Source: Candidatus Endowatersipora endosymbiont of Watersipora subatra (lineage in GTDB: Bacteria; Pseudomonadota; Alphaproteobacteria; Rhizobiales; Rhizobiaceae). From it: DNA of 64,000 bases. The position numbers were made by a program, and so were the translations under genes. The stretch is taken from contig NZ_OZ032160.1 in NCBI RefSeq assembly GCF_964026585.1, positions 310,001 through 374,000 on the forward strand, given 5' to 3'. Below the pieces are notes generated by a model. That model was given only the letters and a program-made list of their open reading frames with translations, ran no database searches and was not told the DNA's origin. Of the stretch, positions 49,944 to 60,685 are shown piece after piece; within the stretch, counting starts at the first letter, position 1, and every line of letters begins with the position of its first letter.

Positions 49944-50019
49944 CTCTCGTGAAAAAAAAGTAGACACCAATAGTATTGAAGCGACACATTACCAGTAAGA
50001 TGAGTTATACAGCTCAGTT

Positions 50020-50589
50020 CTAAGCGGCCACTTCCTTTCGTCCGTTATCTTCTTCATCTTCCGGGCCTCGGGGAGGAGATCCTTTAGACAAATTACATTC
50101 GATGAGGTTGGTTGCTTCCTGTTCAGATATCTTCTGCACAGCAGCTACTTCACGAGACATCCTCTCTAGGGCAGATTCATAAAGCTGCCGTTCAGAATAA
50201 GATTGCTCCGGCTGATTTTCTGATCGAAACAAATCACGTACAACTTCAGCAATCTGAATGATATCTCCTGAATTAATCTTCGTATCATATTCTTGAGCAC
50301 GTCGACTCCACATCGCCCTCTTGATACGTGCGCGTGCCTGTACAATCTTCAAGGATTCTTCAACAATTGATGCTTCTGATAATTTACGCATACCAACAGA
50401 TTCAATTTTCGAAGTAGGAACGCGCAATTTCATTTTGTCTTTTGCAAAATCAATTAGAAACACTTCAAGAGAAAAACCGGCTATCTCTTGATACTCAATA
50501 TCGATAATTTGGCCTACTCCGTGAGCCGGATAAACAATAAACTCACCGGTTTTAAAACCTTGACGCTGAATTAACCTTTTCGCTGCCAC
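50020..50589 (-). CDS. CarD-family transcriptional regulator
   Basis: CarD-like proteins bind RNA polymerase beta and stabilise open promoter complexes, notably at rRNA promoters. I start at the GTG at 50589 (189 residues) because AAGGAG lies seven bases upstream; a longer frame would start inside that signal. The RNA-polymerase interaction domain is residues ~10-65 (FKTGEFIVYPAHGVGQIIDIE, read in parts, then DKMKLRVPTSK). The helical DNA-binding domain follows to about 165. The tail is acidic. Confidence 0.92.
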   Translation of the reverse strand: MAAKRLIQRQGFKTGEFIVYPAHGVGQIIDIEYQEIAGFSLEVFLIDFAKDKMKLRVPTSKIESVGMRKLSEASIVEESLKIVQARARIKRAMWSRRAQEYDTKINSGDIIQIAEVVRDLFRSENQPEQSYSERQLYESALERMSREVAAVQKISEQEATNLIECNLSKGSPPRGPEDEEDNGRKEVAA

Positions 50590-51115
50590 TTTTTTGCTCC
50601 TTAATAATAGCACAATCTTAAAGATGACGCAGGCTTCTACATAACTATGAGGTAAAAGACCTTATTCAAGCTATCGGAGAATCGATCTAAGAGGACTGTT
50701 TCATTTCAGAGAATTCTGTTCAGAATCACTCTTCTCCAAAATGAAATCCTAAAACGGGATGGTATCCGTCAATAACAGAGCCATAGTCATAAAAACGGCA
50801 TTATCAACAATGATTAACAAAATATGATAAGAACATTTCTTTTATTGAGGAATACTCTTTAGATCAATGTCAAAGATTCCGAAATTTAAGTGCTATTATA
50901 TAAGTATAGGAAAAATTAAAGAATTTCAATGTTTTTATAGTAGATGATCTTAATCATCATAATGCGATGACCTTTAGATAATTTAGGAAGGAATGTTATC
51001 GTGGTGAGATCTGATTAAGATTATGCCATCAGTTTTCATCTTTCTATTTTATAGAGACGAATGATATATTTGATCTCAAGCTAATCGCGTTAATCTCATT
51101 CATTGATAATAGTTG
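50590..51115. other. Intergenic region between divergent CarD and ruvX genes
   Basis: This AT-rich gap of about 525 bases has no coding frame or RNA gene that I recognise. gatC and gatA, often next to ruvX in rhizobia, are absent. Short inverted pieces such as GATGATCTTAATCATC near 50943 are present without a clear role. Confidence 0.45.
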
Positions 51116-51598
51116 ATGACCGTTTTTGATATTCTGAATGTTGAACTTTTTTCTGCTACTCTTCAAGAACGTGGCCGATTGCTAGGTCTTGATTTAGGAA
51201 GGAAGAGTATTGGAATCGCAATTAGCGATAGTAACTGGAAAATTGCGTCCCCCTTGTTGCGAATTAAAAGAAGGAAATTTCGTCAAGATGTTCAACAACT
51301 AATAGGATTGATAGAAACTGAAAACATCCAAGGCTTAGTTCTTGGATGGCCTCTTAATATGAATGGATCTGAAGGGCCAAGAACTCAATCGACCTATGCA
51401 TTTGAACGGAATCTCAAAAATTTCGTCCATCTACCGACGTTATTTTGGGATGAGCGTTTATCGAGCCTTTCAGCTGATAAGGCAATGCTAGAGGGAAATC
51501 TTTCACGAATAAAAAGAGCACATAAGATAGATAAAATTGCTGCATCTATAATTTTGCAAAGTGCCATAAACTGCCTATCAGCGATTCAAAAATCTTGA
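51116..51598 (+). CDS. ruvX: RuvX/YqgF-family Holliday junction resolvase-like protein
   Basis: RuvX is an RNase H-fold nuclease linked to 16S rRNA 5' maturation and possibly to recombination. From ATG 51116 the product is 160 residues. The first catalytic Asp is in GLDLGRKSIGIAISD, then the GWPLNMNGSEGPRTQ loop, and WDERLSS. The C-terminal segment HKIDKIAASIILQSA is typical. The start has a poor ribosome binding site. The gene converges on the Bax-inhibitor gene. Confidence 0.94.
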   Translation: MTVFDILNVELFSATLQERGRLLGLDLGRKSIGIAISDSNWKIASPLLRIKRRKFRQDVQQLIGLIETENIQGLVLGWPLNMNGSEGPRTQSTYAFERNLKNFVHLPTLFWDERLSSLSADKAMLEGNLSRIKRAHKIDKIAASIILQSAINCLSAIQKS

Positions 51599-51701
51599 TC
51601 GATAAGTTCACATTTTTCGGGATAGACAATTGGTTGAAAATCAATTCTCTCCTTTGCTTGTTGAATTCAATTATTCCGATAATCAATGCAGAAAAATAAT
51701 T

Positions 51702-51726
51702 AAAGGGCGTTCATTAAACGCCCTTT
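51702..51726. terminator. Rho-independent terminator between ruvX and the Bax-inhibitor gene
   Basis: AAAGGGCGTT-CATT-AAACGCCCTTT forms a strong GC-core hairpin between two convergent genes. On the minus strand the stem is followed by AATTATTTTTC, so it best serves the Bax-inhibitor gene; it may also stop ruvX transcripts. Confidence 0.85.
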
Positions 51727-51748
51727 GATCACTGAATTTTTTGAAATA

Positions 51749-52480
51749 CTAATCACGGTTACCTATCAACTGAAGAAGAAACATGAACATGTTTACAAAG
51801 CTTAGATAAAGGCTCAGTGCACCCAAAATAGATGATTTAGCTATCAATTCGCTGTTGCCAGCAATAGAGTTATACATGTATTTGAGACGCTGTGTATCAT
51901 AGGCCGTGAGACCAGCAAAAATAAGTACACCAATAACATTAATAGCAAATCCTAATGCGCCAGAAGGCATTAAAAGGTTGATTAATGAGGCGATTATTAA
52001 ACCCAATAACCCCATTATTAGGAATGAGCCTATACCGGAGAGGCTGCGCTCTGTTGTGTATCCATAAAGGCTTAAAGATGCAAAAGATGCAGCCGTGATA
52101 AAAAAGGTCTGAACAATGCTTGGGATGTTAAAGACCATAAAAATCCATGACATTGAAATCCCCATGACAGCTGAAAAAGCGTAAAATGCCATTGTCGCTG
52201 CTGGACGCGATAACTTATCAATGCCAAAGGAAATAACCATTATGAAACATAGTGGTGCGAGCATGATCACCCATTTTAGTGGGCTATTATAAAGGGCATT
52301 TGCAACGGTTGGATTATTGGTTGACCAGGTTGCCATGCTAAAGGCAGCAACACCTGTAACGCCTATTGCAGTTGCCATATAGTTATAGATACTGAGCATA
52401 TATGAGCGAAGACCCTCATCAATGTCAGTGTGGATATTGGCGCGGGTAGCGCCTCGTTCGTATTCCTTGTAGTCAGCCAT
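51749..52480 (-). CDS. Bax inhibitor-1/YccA-family membrane protein
   Basis: This is a seven-helix inner-membrane protein of the BI-1/YccA family, whose members include a calcium-leak channel and FtsH modulators. The role here is unknown. The 243 residues have an N-terminal soluble part (1-30) and hydrophobic segments to the end. Family features are the central TERSLSGIGSFLIMGLLGLI and the FAGLTAYDTQRLKYMY motif with its conserved aspartate. It is transcribed alone and ends at a strong terminator. Confidence 0.93.
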   Translation of the reverse strand: MADYKEYERGATRANIHTDIDEGLRSYMLSIYNYMATAIGVTGVAAFSMATWSTNNPTVANALYNSPLKWVIMLAPLCFIMVISFGIDKLSRPAATMAFYAFSAVMGISMSWIFMVFNIPSIVQTFFITAASFASLSLYGYTTERSLSGIGSFLIMGLLGLIIASLINLLMPSGALGFAINVIGVLIFAGLTAYDTQRLKYMYNSIAGNSELIAKSSILGALSLYLSFVNMFMFLLQLIGNRD

Positions 52481-53403
52481 AAAACCCTCTTGGAATAGTA
52501 GTTAACAAAGATGCGGATGACGAGCAACCGCTGATCCTATGATTATGAGGCTTCAGATCTTGCATAACAAGAGTTATTATCTCTTGATAAAAATTTCTAA
52601 CATAAATTGATTGTATCCTCTTCCCTTTAAAACTGGTGCTATTTTCGAGAAAAATATTCAAAACTTTAATCAAACTAATAGTGAATGTAAAGATTAGTGC
52701 TATAATTATGAAGGTCTAGATCACTCTCAAACACAAAACCAATTATGAAACCCGCCTTTTTAAAAGAGGGAGAAAATGAGTTTTTTAAATCTCTATCCAA
52801 TGATGATGAAGCCTTGAAACATGCGATTTTACAATCATACGAGCTAAGTGTTGATTTATGAAATGAGTAAATGTCAACCTTTAAATAGATAGAGACAAGA
52901 TTATTCATGTAATGAATGAAGTATAATAAATTCTTTAGCATTTCTAATGCAATGAAGATCAAAACATCAACCTTTTGATATTAAAGTTAAGCAGATCATA
53001 TAAGAATTCAGCTTGCATAATTCTGCATAATTATCATTTATTTTCTAATAATGAAGGATTCTATCTTACCCGAGACGAGCGTCATGAACAATGAGTTCAC
53101 TTTTCTGTCCTAGTCTTGCGTTAAATTAACTTCTCCTGTAACTTCTCCTTTGTGAAAAAGCTCTTGTTGAGTGTAAAGAGCGAGGCCTCGGTAATCATGA
53201 ATTATGGAGCCTTTTCGAGAAGATCGGAATCGATCGAACAATAATAGAAGTGCGTTAAAATAAATAGCCGGAGCATTGCAACAGTCTTCATACTTTTCTC
53301 ACTTGTTCCTCATATTGATAAAAGTTAGGAGAAGGCGCGTATGAAAGGCATGCATTTACATATTGCCTGATGGTCAACAGCGTAGTGTGGCAGAAAAGGT
53401 AAA
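52481..53403. other. 923-base gap upstream of gltB, possibly with decayed coding sequence
   Basis: This is the largest gene-free stretch. A 38-codon plus-strand frame at 52745-52861 (starts MKPAFLKEGENEFFKSL) looks protein-like but has no recognised family. TAACTTCTCCT is repeated at 53127-53137 and 53139-53149. Minus-strand frames of 66 and 95 codons (52473-52673, 52675-52962) look random. No RNA gene was recognised. The gltB promoter should lie near the right end. Confidence 0.4.
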
Positions 53404-56400
53404 ATGATAAAAATGCAATCAGGCGGTACAAAGGATCTTGATTTTTCTATGGCAAAAACAAAGACCGATCACATTGCAGCCGGTTTGTATAATCCAGAAT
53501 ACGAACACGATGCATGTGGACTGGGGTTTATCGCCAATATAAAAGGCCTTAAATCACATAAAATTATTAAAAGTGGACTAAAGATTCTGGAAAATCTTGA
53601 ACATCGTGGCGCAACAGGTGCAGACCCATTGATAGGAGATGGTGCTGGTATCTTGGTCCAAATTCCGCATAGTTTCTTTGCCGAGGAATGTGCTAAAGTT
53701 GGCTTAGAAATACCTCCGCCTGGACACTATGGTTTGGGCTATTTTTTCCTCCCAAAAGAACTTCATGAAAGTATAAAGGATCAAATCAATGCTGTTACAA
53801 AACAGCAAGATTTTGAACCAATAGGATGGCGCTTAGTCCCAACGAATAATCAAAATCTTTCAAAAGATCCTGAGATTGTTGTCTCTGAACCTTCACACTG
53901 GCAATTTTTTGTTAAACGGACCTCCCAAGTTACTGATGAAGATTCTTTTGAGCGTAGTCTTTATTTATTGCGTCGAATCATTGCCAATCGTCTTATTGAA
54001 TTGTTTGGTTGTCGAGATGATCTTTACCCTGTTTCTTTTTCCTCAAGAACAGTTGTTTATAAAGGTCTCTTTTTAGCTAAACAGCTAGGACTGTATTATT
54101 CTGATCTTACTGATGAACGGTTTATTTCTGCAATCGCTCTTGTCCATCAGCGTTTTTCAACCAATACGTTTCCATCGTGGAAAATGGCCCATCCTTATCG
54201 TATGCTTGCTCATAATGGTGAAATCAATACTTTACGTGGCAACATCAATTGGATGTTAGCACGCCAGGCGGCTCTTTCTTCTCGGCTTTTTGGTGATCAA
54301 ATATCGAAAATATGGCCTTTATCTTGTGAAGGACAATCTGATACTGCCTACTTTGACAACGCTTTCGAACTTTTATATCAGGGTGGTTATTCATTAGCTC
54401 ATGCTATGATGTTTCTCATTCCTGAAGCTTGGTCCGATAATCCACTCATTGATGAAAATCGTCGCTCATTCTATGAATATCATGCCTCCTTCATGGAACC
54501 ATGGGATGGTCCTGCTGCTGTTGCCTTTACTGATGGCCGTCAGATTGGTGCAACACTGGATCGCAATGGATTAAGACCTGCCCGCTATTTTGTGCTCGAT
54601 GATGATACTGTTGTTCTTGCATCTGAGGCGGGAACCCTACCATTTGATGAATCTAAAGTGGTTAAAAAATGGCGTCTTCAGCCGGGTAAAATGCTTCTTA
54701 TTGATCTTGATAAAGGTAAAATGATTTCTGATCAGGAAATTAAAGATCATCTGTGCGGTGCTCATCCATATAAAAGTTGGCTAAAGGATACACGGATTGT
54801 TTTGGAAGAGTTGAAGGGAAAGGGATTCTCCTCTTCAGAGAAGCAATACTCTGGTAAGGAATTACTGGATGCCCAACAGGCCTTTGGTTACACACAAGAA
54901 GACATCAATCTTTTACTGCTGCCCATGGGGGCATTCGCTCAAGAAGCACTTGGATCTATGGGGACAGATACTCCTATTTCTGTTATGTCCTCGAAGGAGA
55001 AGCTCCTGTATACATATTTTAAACAAAACTTCGCCCAGGTCACCAACCCACCCATTGATTCCATACGCGAGGAATCGGTGATGTCTTTGGTATCATTTAT
55101 TGGACCTCGCCGTAACTTATTTGATTTAAAGGGCACATCCCAGGAAAAACAACTTGAAGTTCGCCAACCGATTCTCACAAATAAAGATCTTCAGAAAATA
55201 CGAAATATTCAGAATATAGACAATCATCCTTTTGTCTCGCATATTTTGGATACAACTTATCACGTTTCCAAGGGCCCTAAGGGTATGAAGTCATGCTTAG
55301 AAACGCTCTGCCGGAAAGCTGAAAGGACAGTATTAGGTGAAGGGAATATAATTGTTTTATCAGATCGGTATTTCGGACCCAATCGAGTTGCTATTCCTGC
55401 TCTTTTGGCGACTGCTGCGGTGCATCATCATCTAATACGAAAGGGGTTGCGGACATCCGTTGGACTGGTCATCGAATCAGCTGAGCCAAGAGAAGTGCAT
55501 CATTTCGCCGTTCTTGCAGGTTATGGAGCAGAAGCTATCAATCCCTATCTGGCATTTGAAACTTTGATTGATATGCACTCCAAAGGCTTCTTTCCTGGAG
55601 AATGGGATGCATTTGAGATTGTGAACCGATATATACAATCTATCGATAAAGGGTTATTAAAAGTGATGTCGAAAATGGGTATATCTACGTACCAATCTTA
55701 TTGTGGCGCTCAGATTTTTGATGCGATTGGTCTCTCTACAGACTTCATCAATAGATATTTTTCAGGAACGGCAACAACAATCGAAGGCATTGGTCTTGAT
55801 GAAATTGCCTTTGAAACCTATAAACGCCATCGTTCTGCTTACAGCAACTTAACAATCTTGCGGAGATCTCTCGATGTTGGAGGAGAATATACACTAAGAC
55901 AACGCGGTGAAGAACATATATGGACCTCAAATGAGGTTACCAATCTTCAGCACGCTGTTCGTGGTAAAAACTTAGATAATTACAAAGCGTTTTCTCAATC
56001 AGTAAATACAGATTCTGAACGTCTACTGACGATTCGGAGTCTTTTTAGACTAAAACCGGCTTCAGAAACCGGTAGAATTCCTCTATCTTTAGAGGAAGTT
56101 GAAAAAGCAGAGGATATAGTAAAGCGTTTTGTGACGGGTGCAATGTCATATGGCTCTATATCAGAAGAAGCACATACTACGCTAGCAATTGCGATGAACA
56201 GAATAGGAGGTAAATCAAATACAGGTGAAGGAGGAGAGAGAGTTGAAAGGTTTACACCCAAAAAGAATGGAGATTCCATGCGCTCTGCTATCAAGCAAGT
56301 TGCCTCTGGACGATTTGGGGTTACTACCGAATATTTAGTGAATTCAGATATGATTCAGATCAAAATAGCGCAAGGTGCAAAGCCAGGTGAAGGCGGCCAA

Positions 56401-58086
56401 TTACCGGGCCATAAAGTGGATAAAATCATTGCCAAAATGAGACACTCTACACCTGGTGTAGGACTTATTTCTCCACCACCACACCATGATATCTATTCAA
56501 TCGAAGATCTATCTCAGCTCATTTTTGATCTAAAGAACGTAAATCCAGATGCCGATATTTCGGTTAAGCTTGTGTCAGAAGTTGGGGTCGGAACGGTTGC
56601 TGCTGGTGTCGCAAAGGCCCGTGCTGATCATGTAACAATTTCTGGTATGGAAGGCGGGACAGGTGCTAGTTTATTGACATCTATTAAACATGCAGGATTA
56701 CCTTGGGAAATTGGTCTAGCTGAAACCAATCAAACACTTATTCAAAACAAACTCAGGTCTCGAATAAAAGTTCAGGTTGACGGTGGGTTACGTACAGGTC
56801 GGGATGTCGTGATTGCGACTCTTCTTGGTGCGGATGAGTTTGGATTCGCAACAGCACCGTTGATTGCTGCTGGATGTGTCATGATGCGGAAGTGCCATCT
56901 TAATACATGTCCTGTTGGAATTGCAACACAAAATCCGGTGTTGCGTAAACGCTTTATTGGTCAACCAGAACATATCATAAACTATTTCTTCTTTATAGCA
57001 GATGAAGTTCGTGAAATCATGGCTGAACTTGGATTTCGTTCTATCAATGAAATGATAGGCCAAATTGATGTTTTAGATCATAAAAAAGCAATTAATAATA
57101 GGAAAACGGAAGGTCTAGATTTTTTTAAGCTTTTCTACAATCCAAAAATAGGAATTGATCTGCCTCTTTATCATTGCAAGCAACAGAATCATGATATTGA
57201 GAATATTTTGGATCGGAAATTAATTGAAGAAGCAAGACCAGCCCTTGAAAATAAAGAGCAAGTTCAAATCAAATCATTAATTAGGAACATAAACAGAGCC
57301 ACTGGTGCTATGCTTTGTGGTGAAATTGCGAAACGTTATGGACATTGTGGACTTCCTGAAGATACAATTCGTATTAAATTCAATGGAACTACAGGGCAAT
57401 CATTTGGTGCATGGGGTACAAGGGGCGTCACGATGGAAGTGGAAGGAGAAGGCAATGATTATGTTGGAAAAGGTCTTTCAGGTGCAAAATTGATTATTTA
57501 CCCCTCAAAAGAGGCGAGTCAGATCATTCCAGAACAATCAATTATTGTTGGTAATACGGTTCTTTATGGGGCCATAGAGGGCCAGTGTTATTTTTGCGGC
57601 GTTGCAGGAGAGCGCTTCGCAGTTCGAAATTCCGGTGCCATTGCAGTCGTGGAGGGTGTCGGTGATCATGGTTGTGAATACATGACTGGTGGCATTGTGG
57701 CTATTCTGGGATCCACTGGTAGAAATTTTGCTGCAGGTATGACTGGTGGCATTGCTTATGTTCTAGATGAGGACGGTACATTCCAGAGTCGTTGTAATTT
57801 AAAAATGGTAGATTTGGAACATGTCTTGGGAGAATATGAGTCGATCAAATCAGAACAGTGTGAAAGCTTGACTGGCCAACAGAACAGATCTTTTGATGTA
57901 TTTAATGACTTAATCCGATACGATAATGAAAGATTACATAAGCTTATTGAAACCCATCACCATTATACTGGATCAGGAAAAGCAAAAAAGATCGTCTCCA
58001 ATTGGGATTATTATCGTAAAAAATTCATTAAAGTGATGCCCATTGAATACCGAAATGCCTTGCAAAAAATTGAACATTCTCATTGA
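53404..58086 (+). CDS. gltB: Glutamate synthase large subunit (NADPH-GOGAT alpha)
   Basis: GltB moves the amide nitrogen of glutamine to 2-oxoglutarate through an internal ammonia tunnel. The 1560 residues start with a short propeptide; the catalytic Cys38 in EHDACGLGFIA becomes the N-terminus after cleavage. Met4 or Met16 could also be the start. GATase II (38-440), central, FMN-binding and C-terminal GXGXG domains are present. The [3Fe-4S] ligands lie in CVMMRKCHLNTCPVG. AAAAGG precedes the ATG. gltD follows after 67 bases. Confidence 0.98.
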   Translation: MIKMQSGGTKDLDFSMAKTKTDHIAAGLYNPEYEHDACGLGFIANIKGLKSHKIIKSGLKILENLEHRGATGADPLIGDGAGILVQIPHSFFAEECAKVGLEIPPPGHYGLGYFFLPKELHESIKDQINAVTKQQDFEPIGWRLVPTNNQNLSKDPEIVVSEPSHWQFFVKRTSQVTDEDSFERSLYLLRRIIANRLIELFGCRDDLYPVSFSSRTVVYKGLFLAKQLGLYYSDLTDERFISAIALVHQRFSTNTFPSWKMAHPYRMLAHNGEINTLRGNINWMLARQAALSSRLFGDQISKIWPLSCEGQSDTAYFDNAFELLYQGGYSLAHAMMFLIPEAWSDNPLIDENRRSFYEYHASFMEPWDGPAAVAFTDGRQIGATLDRNGLRPARYFVLDDDTVVLASEAGTLPFDESKVVKKWRLQPGKMLLIDLDKGKMISDQEIKDHLCGAHPYKSWLKDTRIVLEELKGKGFSSSEKQYSGKELLDAQQAFGYTQEDINLLLLPMGAFAQEALGSMGTDTPISVMSSKEKLLYTYFKQNFAQVTNPPIDSIREESVMSLVSFIGPRRNLFDLKGTSQEKQLEVRQPILTNKDLQKIRNIQNIDNHPFVSHILDTTYHVSKGPKGMKSCLETLCRKAERTVLGEGNIIVLSDRYFGPNRVAIPALLATAAVHHHLIRKGLRTSVGLVIESAEPREVHHFAVLAGYGAEAINPYLAFETLIDMHSKGFFPGEWDAFEIVNRYIQSIDKGLLKVMSKMGISTYQSYCGAQIFDAIGLSTDFINRYFSGTATTIEGIGLDEIAFETYKRHRSAYSNLTILRRSLDVGGEYTLRQRGEEHIWTSNEVTNLQHAVRGKNLDNYKAFSQSVNTDSERLLTIRSLFRLKPASETGRIPLSLEEVEKAEDIVKRFVTGAMSYGSISEEAHTTLAIAMNRIGGKSNTGEGGERVERFTPKKNGDSMRSAIKQVASGRFGVTTEYLVNSDMIQIKIAQGAKPGEGGQLPGHKVDKIIAKMRHSTPGVGLISPPPHHDIYSIEDLSQLIFDLKNVNPDADISVKLVSEVGVGTVAAGVAKARADHVTISGMEGGTGASLLTSIKHAGLPWEIGLAETNQTLIQNKLRSRIKVQVDGGLRTGRDVVIATLLGADEFGFATAPLIAAGCVMMRKCHLNTCPVGIATQNPVLRKRFIGQPEHIINYFFFIADEVREIMAELGFRSINEMIGQIDVLDHKKAINNRKTEGLDFFKLFYNPKIGIDLPLYHCKQQNHDIENILDRKLIEEARPALENKEQVQIKSLIRNINRATGAMLCGEIAKRYGHCGLPEDTIRIKFNGTTGQSFGAWGTRGVTMEVEGEGNDYVGKGLSGAKLIIYPSKEASQIIPEQSIIVGNTVLYGAIEGQCYFCGVAGERFAVRNSGAIAVVEGVGDHGCEYMTGGIVAILGSTGRNFAAGMTGGIAYVLDEDGTFQSRCNLKMVDLEHVLGEYESIKSEQCESLTGQQNRSFDVFNDLIRYDNERLHKLIETHHHYTGSGKAKKIVSNWDYYRKKFIKVMPIEYRNALQKIEHSH

Positions 58087-58153
58087 AATTCCTTCATCAC
58101 TCCCCAATAGAAATAGAAAACGTATAACTATAATAGGAGTCAAGTGATTTTTG

Positions 58154-59587
58154 ATGGGTAAACCAACTGGATTTCTAGAAATTGATCGCCTGGATTGTAA
58201 GTATCATCCTGTATCAGAGCGAATTAAAAACTTTAGAGAATTTGTCATTCCGCTAGCAGAAGATGAGCTCAAAGACCAAGCATCACGATGTATGGATTGT
58301 GGTATACCTTTTTGTCATGATGGAAGGGGGAACAAGGGGTGTCCGGTCAACAACCAAATTCCCGATTGGAATCATCTCGTCTACAGAGGAGAATGGCAAC
58401 AAGCTTCAGAGAATCTACACTCAACGAATAATTTTCCTGAATTTACTGGAAGAATTTGTCCTGCCCCATGTGAAGCCTCGTGTACATTAAATATGATAGA
58501 CAATCCTGTTACGATTAAATCTCTTGAATGTGCAATTGTTGACAAGGCATGGGTCAATGGATGGATAAAGCCCGAGCCGAGTCAATCTAAAACAGGAAAA
58601 TCTATTGCAATTATCGGTGCTGGACCAGCAGGCATGGCCTGTGCTCAGCAATTAGTGCGTGCTGGTCACATGGTATACCTTTATGAAAAGAATAAAAAGA
58701 TTGGCGGTTTGTTGCGCTACGGCATTCCTGACTTCAAGATGGAGAAATATCTAATCGATAGACGAACAGAACAGATCGTAACGGAAGGTGTTATTATTCA
58801 TACTGGAGTTCATGTAGGTATTGATGTTGATATTCATCAATTAATTAAGCAAAACGATGCAATTGTTTTGTCAGGAGGTGCAGAAAAACCAAATGATCTT
58901 CTCATTAGGGGACGAGAGTTGAAAGGTATTCATTTTGCAATGGATTTTTTATCTCAGCAAAATCGTCGAATCAGTAATGAAGGAATAGATGATACGGAAT
59001 CTATATTAGCTCATGGTAAGCATGTGGTTGTTATTGGGGGAGGCGATACAGGATCAGACTGTATTGGTACATCTATTAGACAAGGAGCTCTGTCAGTCAC
59101 ACAGTTGGAAATTATGCCAATGCCACCAGATAAAGAAGATAAATTATTGACATGGCCCAATTGGCCACTGAAGATGAGAAGATCCTCTAGTCATGAAGAA
59201 GGGGTTCAACGTGATTTTTCTGTTCTGACAAAGAGTTTTGAAGGCACAAAAGGTAAAGTGAAGAGATTGCGTTGTGCTCTAGTCGATAATGATCTCAAGT
59301 CTATTGAAGATTCTGAATTCGATATAGAAGCAGATCTAGTTTTGCTAGCAATGGGATTTATATCTCCTAAAAAGGAAGGTGGGTTGGTCGATTTAGGAAT
59401 TGAACATGATGAGAAAGATAATCTTTTAGAAAAGGTTGATCATTATAAGACAAATCAGGATAAAATTTGGAGTGCTGGTGATATGCGTAGAGGTCAGTCC
59501 CTTGTTGTCTGGGCCATTCGTGAAGGGCGTCGATGTGCCCGTGACATTGATCTAACTTTGATGGGAACAACAAATCTTCCCTTTTAA
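58154..59587 (+). CDS. gltD: Glutamate synthase small subunit (beta)
   Basis: GltD oxidises NADPH on FAD and passes electrons to GltB. From ATG 58154 the product is 477 residues. The N-terminal iron-sulfur ligands are in CMDCGIPFCHDG, GCPVNNQIP and GRICPAPCEASC. The FAD motif is IIGAGPAGMACAQQL and the NADPH motif VIGGGDTGSDC. The C-terminal GDMRRGQSLVVWAI is typical. It converges with galU and forms an operon with gltB. Confidence 0.97.
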   Translation: MGKPTGFLEIDRLDCKYHPVSERIKNFREFVIPLAEDELKDQASRCMDCGIPFCHDGRGNKGCPVNNQIPDWNHLVYRGEWQQASENLHSTNNFPEFTGRICPAPCEASCTLNMIDNPVTIKSLECAIVDKAWVNGWIKPEPSQSKTGKSIAIIGAGPAGMACAQQLVRAGHMVYLYEKNKKIGGLLRYGIPDFKMEKYLIDRRTEQIVTEGVIIHTGVHVGIDVDIHQLIKQNDAIVLSGGAEKPNDLLIRGRELKGIHFAMDFLSQQNRRISNEGIDDTESILAHGKHVVVIGGGDTGSDCIGTSIRQGALSVTQLEIMPMPPDKEDKLLTWPNWPLKMRRSSSHEEGVQRDFSVLTKSFEGTKGKVKRLRCALVDNDLKSIEDSEFDIEADLVLLAMGFISPKKEGGLVDLGIEHDEKDNLLEKVDHYKTNQDKIWSAGDMRRGQSLVVWAIREGRRCARDIDLTLMGTTNLPF

Positions 59588-59612
59588 TGGAGATTGTAAG
59601 AAAAGCACGTGA

Positions 59613-60524
59613 TTACAAGGACAAGGGATCCTTTTTTAATAGATCTTTGATAATTGTTTGGAGAAAAGGCCTGGTGTCTTCCCTTGATAAAGCAAAGGCT
59701 ATATTCGCAGCAATAAAACCTTCTTTTGATCCACAATCAAAGATCTTTCCCTCAAACTGGTATCCATAAAGAGGTTGTTGTTGTGCTAGACTTAATATTG
59801 CATCAGTGATCTGAAACTCTCCGTTGATCCCCATTTCTTGGTTTTCCAGAACTCTAAAAATCTCTGGTTGCAAGATGTAACGGCCATTAATAAAAAACTG
59901 TGAGGAGGTTTCTTTGACTGATGGTTTTTCTCTCATTTTAGCAATTTTGAAACCATCACCAATCGGGTTGCCTCTGGTGATAATTCCATATTTTCTGATA
60001 TCTTCTTGACTGCACTCTCCCGCGGCAATAATATTACCACCTACTTTATTGTACATTTTCATCATTGAGAAGAGACACCCTTCTTGGGCTTGCATAAGCA
60101 TATCAGGAAGTAAAAGAGCAAAAGGTTCATTCCCAATAATATTGCGAGCACACCACACAGCATGTCCTAACCCTAAAGGATTCCTTTGAGGAGTAAAGCT
60201 TATTCTACCTGCCTGGAGATGATTTTCTTCTAAAATAGAAAGGACATTCTCCTTTTTATGCTTTATTAAATTTTTTTTCAGTTGAGGTTGAAGATCAAAA
60301 TAATCCTCAATGACAGCTTTATTACGACCAGTCACGAAAACAAAATTTTCTATGCCGGCTTCCCTCGCTTCATTGATTGCATACTGGATTATAGGCATGT
60401 CAACGATGGTGAACATTTCTTTTGGTACTGCTTTTGAAGCAGGCAAAAACCTTGTTCCTAGCCCTGCTACAGGAATAACGACTTTATCTATGCGCCGTTT
60501 TAGATTGTTATCAGCTATATTCAT
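59613..60524 (-). CDS. galU: UTP-glucose-1-phosphate uridylyltransferase
   Basis: GalU makes UDP-glucose for envelope polysaccharides. The 303 residues start with KVVIPVAGLGTRFLPASKA, the nucleotide-binding motif, followed by PKEMFTIVDMPIIQYAI. GLGHAVWCAR, LLPDML and the C-terminal YQFEGKIFDCGSKEGFI complete the family signature. It is divergent from the lytic transglycosylase gene, as in rhizobia. Identification is firm. Confidence 0.96.
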   Translation of the reverse strand: MNIADNNLKRRIDKVVIPVAGLGTRFLPASKAVPKEMFTIVDMPIIQYAINEAREAGIENFVFVTGRNKAVIEDYFDLQPQLKKNLIKHKKENVLSILEENHLQAGRISFTPQRNPLGLGHAVWCARNIIGNEPFALLLPDMLMQAQEGCLFSMMKMYNKVGGNIIAAGECSQEDIRKYGIITRGNPIGDGFKIAKMREKPSVKETSSQFFINGRYILQPEIFRVLENQEMGINGEFQITDAILSLAQQQPLYGYQFEGKIFDCGSKEGFIAANIAFALSREDTRPFLQTIIKDLLKKDPLSL

Positions 60525-60685
60525 CCTATATTAACTTCACTCTTTCTTCTTTTTGCCTTAACATTTTCTCTTAGCAGAGTTTAGATTGATCAAATATAGA
60601 TTTTAATATCATTTCTTTTAATTAACACAGTCTTTTTGATTCAATTTTTATTTTTCCTAATTATTGAAAAAAAGATGACAACATA

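Noticed and set aside
52675-52962. 95-codon minus-strand frame
   Set aside because: AT-rich, no ribosome binding site, no recognised family; a more protein-like frame lies on the opposite strand.
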